In this document: piece after piece, positions 14,694-19,217 of the stretch
How positions within the stretch are numbered: the stretch's first letter is position 1
Layout of the letters: each line of letters opens with the position of its first letter
NCBI GenBank assembly: GCA_937952305.1
Contig: CALFZO010000034.1
Span: forward strand, 1-19,217
Source: an uncultured Anaerolineales bacterium
GTDB taxonomy: Bacteria; Chloroflexota; Anaerolineae; Anaerolineales; UBA6663
Reading direction: 5' to 3'
Length of the DNA stretch: 19,217 nt
The notes under the pieces: generated by a model
What the model was told of the DNA's origin: nothing
The model's database searches: none
The model's input: the letters and a program-made list of their open reading frames with translations, nothing else
Translations under genes and position numbers: made by a program

Positions 14694-15803
14694 ATGAAGA
14701 TCCTTGTCACTGGCGGAGCCGGCTTTATCGGCTCGCATACGCTTGATTTGCTGCTGCGCCGCGGCCATACCGTGCGCGTGCTGGATGCCCTGGAACCGCC
14801 CGTCCACCGCGACCGCCAGGTGCCGGATTATCTGCCGGCCGAGGTCGAGCTGCAGCGCGGCGACGTGCGCGACCGCGCCGCCTGGGAGCGCGCGCTGGAG
14901 GGGGTGGAGGCCGTCTTCCACCTGGCCGCCTACCAGGACTACCTGCCCGATTTCTCCAAGTTCTTCCACGTCAACGCCGTCAGCACGGCGCTGTTGTACG
15001 AAGTCGTGGTCGAGCGGCGCCTGCCGATCCGCAAGATCGTGGTGGCCGCCTCCCAGGCCGTCTACGGCGAAGGCAAATACCGGCGCGCCGACGGCAGCGC
15101 CGTCTACCCGGGCCAGCGCCCGGCCGAGCAGCTGGCCCAGCACGTCTGGGACCTGCGTGACCCGGACACCGGCGCGGTGCTCAGCGCCGACGTCACCGAC
15201 GAGGCCGTGGTCCGGCCGCACAACTCGTACGCCATCAGCAAGTACACCGAGGAGCAGATCGCGCTCAACCTGGGCCGGCGCTACCAGCTGCCGTCGGTGG
15301 CCATGCGCTATTCCATCGTCCAGGGGCCGCGCCAGTCTTTCCGCAACGCTTACTCGGGCGCGCTGCGCATCTTCGCCATGCAGGTGCTGGCCGGCGAGCG
15401 TCCGGTCATCTACGAGGACGGCCAGCAGCTGCGCGACTACGTCTACGTCGGCGACGTGGCGCGCGCCAACCTGCTGGTGCTGGAAGACGCCCGCGCCGAT
15501 TACCAGGCCTTCAACGTCGGCGCCGGCCGCGCCTGGACCGTGGTGGAGTTCGCGCGGATCATGGCCGAGGCGGCCGGCCGGCCGGACCTGGAGCCGCTCC
15601 TGACCGGCGAGTACCGCTTCGGCGACACGCGCCACATCATCTCGGATATCCGCCGGCTGCAGGCGCTGGGCTGGGAGCCGCGCGGCCATCCCGCGCAGAG
15701 CGCGCGCGAGTACCTGGAGTGGGCCACCCGTCAGCCGGATTTCGGCAACTACACGGCGGCGGCGCGCGCCCACATGAAACAAGTCGGGGCCGTCAAAGCC
15801 TGA
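14694..15803 (+). CDS. NAD-dependent nucleotide-sugar epimerase, dTDP-L-rhamnose 4-epimerase-like
   Basis: 369 residues. GGAGFIG at 7-13 binds NAD, 'ASQAVYGEG' supplies the catalytic Ser-like position, and Tyr179-x3-Lys183 (YAISK) completes the active site. Compared with GalE there is an insertion of about 45 residues between the Ser and the Tyr ('GSAVYPGQRPAEQLAQHVWDL...'), which I associate with dTDP-L-rhamnose 4-epimerases and WbiB-type enzymes that give 6-deoxy-L-talose. 'LEPPVHRDRQVPDYLP' and 'AYQDYLPDFSKFFHVN' fit the same group. It starts 45 bases from gmhB in the opposite direction and leads an operon with gmhA. No clear Shine-Dalgarno sequence precedes the ATG, so it may also be translated from a short leader. 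Substrate assignment is tentative. Confidence 0.85.
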   Translation: MKILVTGGAGFIGSHTLDLLLRRGHTVRVLDALEPPVHRDRQVPDYLPAEVELQRGDVRDRAAWERALEGVEAVFHLAAYQDYLPDFSKFFHVNAVSTALLYEVVVERRLPIRKIVVAASQAVYGEGKYRRADGSAVYPGQRPAEQLAQHVWDLRDPDTGAVLSADVTDEAVVRPHNSYAISKYTEEQIALNLGRRYQLPSVAMRYSIVQGPRQSFRNAYSGALRIFAMQVLAGERPVIYEDGQQLRDYVYVGDVARANLLVLEDARADYQAFNVGAGRAWTVVEFARIMAEAAGRPDLEPLLTGEYRFGDTRHIISDIRRLQALGWEPRGHPAQSAREYLEWATRQPDFGNYTAAARAHMKQVGAVKA

Positions 15804-15818
15804 CCCCGCCGCCATCCG

Positions 15819-15826
15819 AAGGAGGG
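15819..15826 (+). promoter_or_regulatory. Strong ribosome binding site of gmhA
   Basis: AAGGAGGG lies five bases before the ATG at 15832, the best Shine-Dalgarno match in the window. It fixes the gmhA start and shows that this gene, unlike most in the upstream operon, is translated independently. Confidence 0.8.
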
Positions 15827-15831
15827 TCCCC

Positions 15832-16395
15832 ATGGACGCCATCGACCGCTATCTGACCGAGCTCGCCCAAGTGATCAACGACCTTTCCCGCGACGAGGTG
15901 CGCGCCGTGGCCGACGCCCTGATGGAGGCCTGGCGGGCGCGCCGGCAGATCTTCATCATCGGCAACGGCGGCTCGGCGGCCACCGCCTCGCACATGATGA
16001 ACGACCTGAATAAGTTCACGCGCGTGGACGGCAAGCCGCGTTTCCGCGCCATCGCCCTGACCGACAACGTGCCGTGGATGACGGCCGTCGGCAACGACCA
16101 GAGCTACCACGACATCTTCGTCGAGCCGTTGATGAGCCTGCTCGAGCCCGGCGACACGGTCATCGCCATCTCGGCCTCCGGCAACTCGCCCAACATCGTC
16201 AAGGCCGTGGAGTACGCCCAGGCGCACGGCGCGCGCGTCATCGGCTTCTGCGGCCGGCCGGGCGGCAAGCTGGCGCAGTTGGCCGACCTCAAGGTCATCG
16301 TCCCCAGCGACCGCATCGGCCATCAGGAGGACGGGCACATGATCCTGGATCACGTGCTGTCCTTCGCGCTGCTGGAGCGGGTGCGCGCCGAGTGA
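15832..16395 (+). CDS. gmhA: SIS-domain sedoheptulose-7-phosphate isomerase (GmhA-like)
   Basis: 187 residues, a single SIS domain as in GmhA (about 190). 'IGNGGSAATASHMMNDL' carries the sugar-phosphate loop (44-48) and His54, which aligns with the zinc/catalytic His61 of the E. coli enzyme. 'SASGNSPN' (114-121) is the second phosphate-binding loop, and 'HQEDGHMILDHV' (from about 164) supplies the C-terminal Gln/His region. The residue matching the catalytic Glu65 of E. coli is Asp58. The family converts sedoheptulose 7-phosphate to D-glycero-D-manno-heptose 7-phosphate, the first step to activated heptose. It has its own strong ribosome site and lies 28 bases after the epimerase. The kinase and nucleotidyltransferase needed to complete the pathway are not in the window. 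Confidence 0.87.
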   Translation: MDAIDRYLTELAQVINDLSRDEVRAVADALMEAWRARRQIFIIGNGGSAATASHMMNDLNKFTRVDGKPRFRAIALTDNVPWMTAVGNDQSYHDIFVEPLMSLLEPGDTVIAISASGNSPNIVKAVEYAQAHGARVIGFCGRPGGKLAQLADLKVIVPSDRIGHQEDGHMILDHVLSFALLERVRAE

Positions 16396-16404
16396 GCGCC
16401 CGCC

Positions 16405-17184
16405 ATGAGCGCCGAGGCTTTCCCGCGCATCCTGTCGGTCATCATCCCGGCCTATAACGAGGCCCAGCGCCTGGGGCCGGGCCTGCCCGGCATCCTGGCC
16501 TACCTGGCCGCGCACTACCCGGCCTATGAGCTGATCGTCGTCGACGACGGCAGCCGCGACGAGACCGCCGTCTTGGTGTCCGCCGCCATCGCCGCCGAGC
16601 CGCGCGCGCGCCTGATCTCGTATCAGCCCAACCGCGGCAAAGGGCACGCCGTGCGCACCGGCGTGCTGGCCTCGCGCGGCGACGTCGTGCTGTTCATGGA
16701 CGCCGACCTGTCCACGCCGCTGGGCGAGATCCCGCGCGGCCTGAGCCGGCTGGCCGACGCCGACGTCGTCATCGGCTCGCGCGGCCTGCCGGAGGCCGAC
16801 ATCCGCACCCGGCCGCCGTTCTTCCGGCGGACCGCCTCCTGGATCTTCGACCAGATCAAATACGCGCTGGTGGGCCTGCGCCGCTTTCGCGATACGCAGT
16901 GCGGGTTCAAGGTCTTCCGCGGCGGCGTGGCGCGCCAGTTGTTCGCGCTCGGCCGCGTGGACCGCTTCATGTTCGACGTCGAAATCTTGTTCCTGGCCGA
17001 GCGGGCCGGTCTGCGGCTGCGCGAGATGCCGGTGACCTGGGCGGATATGCCCGGCAGCAAGGTGCGTTTCTGGGAGGGCGTGGTCAACATGTTCCGCGAC
17101 CTGTGGCGCATCCGGCGCCTGCATCCCGGCCGGATCGTGCTGCCCCCCGAGCCGGAGCGCCACCAGCCGGCCACGCAGCCCTAG
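16405..17184 (+). CDS. GT2 glycosyltransferase, ALG5/DPM1-like (polyprenyl-phosphate sugar synthase)
   Basis: 259 residues, GT-A fold. 'LSVIIPAYNEAQRL' starts the domain, Asp47-Asp48-Gly-Ser holds the nucleotide, and DAD at 99-101 (in 'FMDADLSTP') is the metal-binding DxD. 'DTQCGFKVFRG' and 'MFDVEILFLAERAGL' are typical of dolichyl-phosphate glucose and mannose synthases. Unlike many bacterial relatives it has no C-terminal membrane segments, only an Arg/Pro-rich tail. Such enzymes move one sugar from UDP or GDP to a polyprenyl phosphate, making the donor used by GT-C enzymes outside the membrane. The DUF2142/GT-C-like protein at 11774-13159 is a candidate user. It starts nine bases after gmhA and is clearly in the same operon. 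Confidence 0.88.
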   Translation: MSAEAFPRILSVIIPAYNEAQRLGPGLPGILAYLAAHYPAYELIVVDDGSRDETAVLVSAAIAAEPRARLISYQPNRGKGHAVRTGVLASRGDVVLFMDADLSTPLGEIPRGLSRLADADVVIGSRGLPEADIRTRPPFFRRTASWIFDQIKYALVGLRRFRDTQCGFKVFRGGVARQLFALGRVDRFMFDVEILFLAERAGLRLREMPVTWADMPGSKVRFWEGVVNMFRDLWRIRRLHPGRIVLPPEPERHQPATQP

Positions 17185-17205
17185 GGCCGCGCCTGTTCGG
17201 AGAGC

Positions 17206-17211
17206 GAGGAG
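17206..17211 (+). promoter_or_regulatory. Ribosome binding site of the GalE-like epimerase
   Basis: GAGGAG lies five bases before ATG 17217. It identifies the true start within a frame that stays open for more than 300 bases upstream through the glycosyltransferase gene. Confidence 0.75.
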
Positions 17212-17216
17212 AGACT

Positions 17217-18188
17217 ATGCGCGCGTTGATCACAGGCGGCGCCGGCTTCATCGGCAGCCACCTGGCCGAGGCGCTCCTGGCGCAGGGCCATACGGTGACG
17301 GCCGTGGACAACCTGTCCACCGGCCGGTTGGAGAACGTCGCCCACCTGGCGGAGCGGCCCGGCTTCCAGTTCGTCTACGAGTCGGTCACCAACGAGACCG
17401 TGATGGACCGGCTGGTGAGCGAGTGCGACACGCTCTTTCATCTGGCCGCCGCCGTGGGCGTGGAATTGATCGTCAAAGACCCGGTCTGGACGATTGAGAC
17501 GAACCTGGAGGGCACGGAGATGGCGCTGCGCCTGGCGCGGCGTTATCGCAAAAAGCTCCTGCTGGCGTCGACGTCCGAGGTCTACGGCAAGAGCGCGGCC
17601 CTGCCCTTCCGCGAGGACGCCGACCGCGTCATGGGGCCGACCACCAAGAGCCGCTGGAGCTACGCCGAGTCCAAGGCCATCGACGAGTTCCTGGCGCTGG
17701 CTTATCACAAGCAGTTCGGCGTACCGGTGGTGATCTGCCGCTTCTTCAACACGGTCGGGCCGCGCCAGACCGGCAGCTACGGCATGGTCATCCCGCGCCT
17801 GGTGCAGAAGGCGCTGGCTGGCCAGCCGCTCACCGTTTACGGCGACGGGTCGCAGAGCCGCTGCTTCTGCAACGTCCGTGACACGGTGCGCGCCGTGGTG
17901 GCGCTGGCGGCGGCGCCGGCCGCCGTGGGCGAGATCTACAACGTCGGCTCGCAGGACGAGATCAGCATCCTGGCCCTGGCGGAGCGCGTCCGCGCCCGCA
18001 CCGGCGCCCAGGCGCCGATCACGCTGGTGCCGTACGACGAGGCGTATGAGAAGGGCTTCGAGGACATGCAGCGGCGCGTGCCGAGCCTGGACAAGATCGG
18101 GGCCGCCATCGGCTGGGCGCCTACGGTGGCGCTGGACCAGACGCTGGACGAAGTGATCGCTTATTTCCGGGACGGCGGACGCGGTTGA
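17217..18188 (+). CDS. NAD-dependent nucleotide-sugar epimerase/dehydratase, GalE-like
   Basis: 323 residues. GGAGFIG at 7-13, 'ASTSEVYG' near 118-125 and Tyr149-x3-Lys153 (in 'SYAESKAIDEF') form the extended SDR active site. 'RFFNTVGPRQTGSYGMVIP' and 'DGSQSRCFCNVRDTVRAV' are found in UDP-glucose and UDP-glucuronate 4-epimerases and in UDP-xylose synthases. 'PTTKSRWSY' before the catalytic Tyr is shorter than in GalE proper. The product is some UDP- or dTDP-sugar for the surface glycan; which one cannot be read from the sequence. The gene lies 32 bases after the GT2 and has its own ribosome site. The intrinsic terminator begins 20 bases after its stop, so it closes the operon. Confidence 0.88.
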   Translation: MRALITGGAGFIGSHLAEALLAQGHTVTAVDNLSTGRLENVAHLAERPGFQFVYESVTNETVMDRLVSECDTLFHLAAAVGVELIVKDPVWTIETNLEGTEMALRLARRYRKKLLLASTSEVYGKSAALPFREDADRVMGPTTKSRWSYAESKAIDEFLALAYHKQFGVPVVICRFFNTVGPRQTGSYGMVIPRLVQKALAGQPLTVYGDGSQSRCFCNVRDTVRAVVALAAAPAAVGEIYNVGSQDEISILALAERVRARTGAQAPITLVPYDEAYEKGFEDMQRRVPSLDKIGAAIGWAPTVALDQTLDEVIAYFRDGGRG

Positions 18189-18207
18189 AGGGCGCGGCGA
18201 AGAATCG

Positions 18208-18237
18208 AAAGCGGCTGGGCGAACCCAGCCGCTTTTT
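18208..18237 (+). terminator. Rho-independent terminator
   Basis: GCGGCTGGG (18211-18219) pairs perfectly with CCCAGCCGC (18224-18232) around a CGAA tetraloop, extended by AAA/TTT pairs and followed by TTTTT on the + strand. This is a textbook intrinsic terminator for the operon ending at 18188. The convergent ATPase gene ends at 18260, so the same stem could also block - strand transcripts, though the T tract there is weak. Confidence 0.92.
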
Positions 18238-18259
18238 CGTTGGGCCTTCAGCGCGCCTG

Positions 18260-19217
18260 TCACTCCCAGGCTGGCTGTTCGCCGTCGTCCGTCTGCCAGT
18301 AGGGCGCCCAGGCCAGGGCCAGCAGCTGCACGCTGATATTGGTCTTCTTGGGCTTGATCACCAGCGTCTCCAGCGTCTCGGCCTGCGGGTCGAAGCGCGC
18401 CTCCAGCGCCTCCGCCTCCGCCTTGAACTCGGCGTCGAGCTCGGCCAGTTTCTGGTCCACGGCCTCCACGGTGTCCTGGGCGCGGCCGATGTCCTGGCCC
18501 TCTTTCATGGCCCGGCCCACGCCGCGCGCGGCCGAGGTGGCGCGGCCCAGGGTGGACCCCTTGCGCCCCACAAACGCCCCCAGCAGGGTAGCGCCCACTG
18601 AGATGGCCGTATTGAGCTGGGCCTGCTTGGCCTGCGCTTCCTGTTCGGCTTTGGCCTGCTCGGCGCGGCGGCGCCGTTCCTGCAGGGCCGCGCTCTTGGG
18701 CGCGTACTTCTTCTTGAGCGCCTCGGCCGCCTCGTCGCGGGCCTCGCGGGCGGCCAACTGGAGCCGCACCCGGAAGTCGCGCTCGCTCTCGTCCGGGTCA
18801 GAGATCAGCTTGGCGCCCGGGCTGGTGAGCAGTTCCAGCTTCTGCGCGCCATACAGCTGGGTGACGAAGTCCTTGCTCCAGGCCGCGTAGCTCTTGGCTT
18901 TGGCGGCCGCGGCCGGCAGTTCCGCAAATTGGCCGCCCTCGGCGGGCTGGCGCTCCAGGTCGTTGGCGGCCAGGTCCACGTCCTGGGCCGCCTCCCAGGT
19001 GACCGGCACGGCCGCGTCGGTGATGGGCGTCAGGCAGGCGGCCGTCTGCGTCACATCCACGCGCGCCTTGCTGTCCACAAAGTTGACCTTGGCCGCGCCG
19101 AAGACCATCGGCCGGTAGATCAGGGCGGCCGCCTGGCGGCCGCGCACCGGGATGAAGAACTGCGGGATCTCGGGCGGCAACGATGGGCGCGCGGCGGCGG
19201 TTGAGGCGGCCGTGGGG
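18260..19217 (-). CDS. C-terminal part of a HerA/DUF87-type ATP-binding protein (runs off right edge)
   Basis: The frame stays open to the last base, so the start is beyond the window; about 318 residues are seen. The TTG at 19180 is not a likely start, because the residues before it (PTAASTAAARPS) read as a linker and continue in frame. The visible part has, in order: 'IPQFFIPVRGRQAAALIYRPMVFGAAKVNFVD', an acidic-charged middle, a coiled-coil of Lys/Glu/Ala/Gln ('AALQERRRRAEQAKAEQEAQ'), a glycine-zipper-like segment 'GATLLGAFVGRKGSTLGRA', a second coiled-coil and 'KPKKTNISVQLLALAWAPYW' near the end. I recognise this as the tail of ATP-binding proteins annotated with a HerA-like DUF87 domain, frequent in Chloroflexota. 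The ATPase domain itself is out of view. It has no obvious link to the glycan genes. Confidence 0.7.
   Translation of the reverse strand, partial: PTAASTAAARPSLPPEIPQFFIPVRGRQAAALIYRPMVFGAAKVNFVDSKARVDVTQTAACLTPITDAAVPVTWEAAQDVDLAANDLERQPAEGGQFAELPAAAAKAKSYAAWSKDFVTQLYGAQKLELLTSPGAKLISDPDESERDFRVRLQLAAREARDEAAEALKKKYAPKSAALQERRRRAEQAKAEQEAQAKQAQLNTAISVGATLLGAFVGRKGSTLGRATSAARGVGRAMKEGQDIGRAQDTVEAVDQKLAELDAEFKAEAEALEARFDPQAETLETLVIKPKKTNISVQLLALAWAPYWQTDDGEQPAWE

Noticed and set aside
14649..15842. Upstream extension of the gmhB frame on the - strand
   Set aside because: The extension is antisense to the epimerase at 14694-15803, has no family resemblance, and the promoter and HAD domain fit a start at 14648.
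16899..17216. N-terminal extension of the GalE-like epimerase
   Set aside because: It overlaps the end of the GT2 gene in another frame. GAGGAG and the ATG at 17217 give a standard N-terminal GGAGFIG motif.
18185..18890. Open + strand frames opposite the ATPase gene
   Set aside because: One of them runs through the intrinsic terminator and both are antisense to the recognisable ATPase tail; no motif or ribosome site supports them.

Overview
The window is GC-rich bacterial DNA, densely coding, with strong G/C preference at third codon positions. Gene content, and the sequence character of the last gene (the tail of a HerA/DUF87-type ATPase that I know mainly from Chloroflexota), suggest an environmental member of the Chloroflexota such as Anaerolineae or a relative. 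This taxonomic call is an inference from memory of family sequences, not a measured result. I saw no rRNA, tRNA, CRISPR array, transposase or integrase.

Region 1 (1-13957, + strand) is one long run of surface-glycan genes whose ends touch or overlap almost throughout. In order: the tail of a probable glycosyltransferase, an AsnB-type amidotransferase, a GT4-like glycosyltransferase, an NAD-dependent sugar epimerase/reductase, a second GT4 glycosyltransferase, a PglC-like phosphoglycosyl transferase, a formyltransferase-fold protein, a PIG-L deacetylase, a NeuD/PglD-like acyltransferase, a DegT/PglE-like aminotransferase, a membrane-bound PglF/CapD-like 4,6-dehydratase, a DUF2142/GT-C-like polytopic membrane protein and a small protein with a membrane anchor at each end. 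The dehydratase, aminotransferase, acyltransferase and phosphoglycosyl transferase together match the PglF-PglE-PglD-PglC route that makes UDP-N,N'-diacetylbacillosamine and attaches it to a polyprenyl phosphate. The formyltransferase-like and deacetylase genes embedded among them suggest that the amino groups of the sugar are decorated differently here.

Region 2 (13958-14060) is a short gap with two consecutive hairpins, the second overlapping the stop codon of a convergent gene.

Region 3 (14061-18237) is a second sugar module: gmhB on the - strand, divergent from a four-gene + strand operon (dTDP-L-rhamnose-4-epimerase-like enzyme, GmhA-like isomerase, ALG5/DPM1-like GT2 and a GalE-like epimerase). 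GmhA and GmhB imply a phosphorylated heptose. Because most Chloroflexota are thought to lack LPS, that heptose would more likely go to a glycoprotein, S-layer or polyprenyl-linked glycan. gmhB has a near-consensus extended -10 so close to its ATG that its mRNA is probably leaderless. The + strand operon ends at a textbook intrinsic terminator (18208-18237).

Region 4 (18260-19217, - strand) is the C-terminal part of an unrelated ATP-binding protein that runs off the right edge. No flippase, polymerase, ligase or oligosaccharyltransferase is visible, so the final acceptor of the glycan cannot be told from this window.
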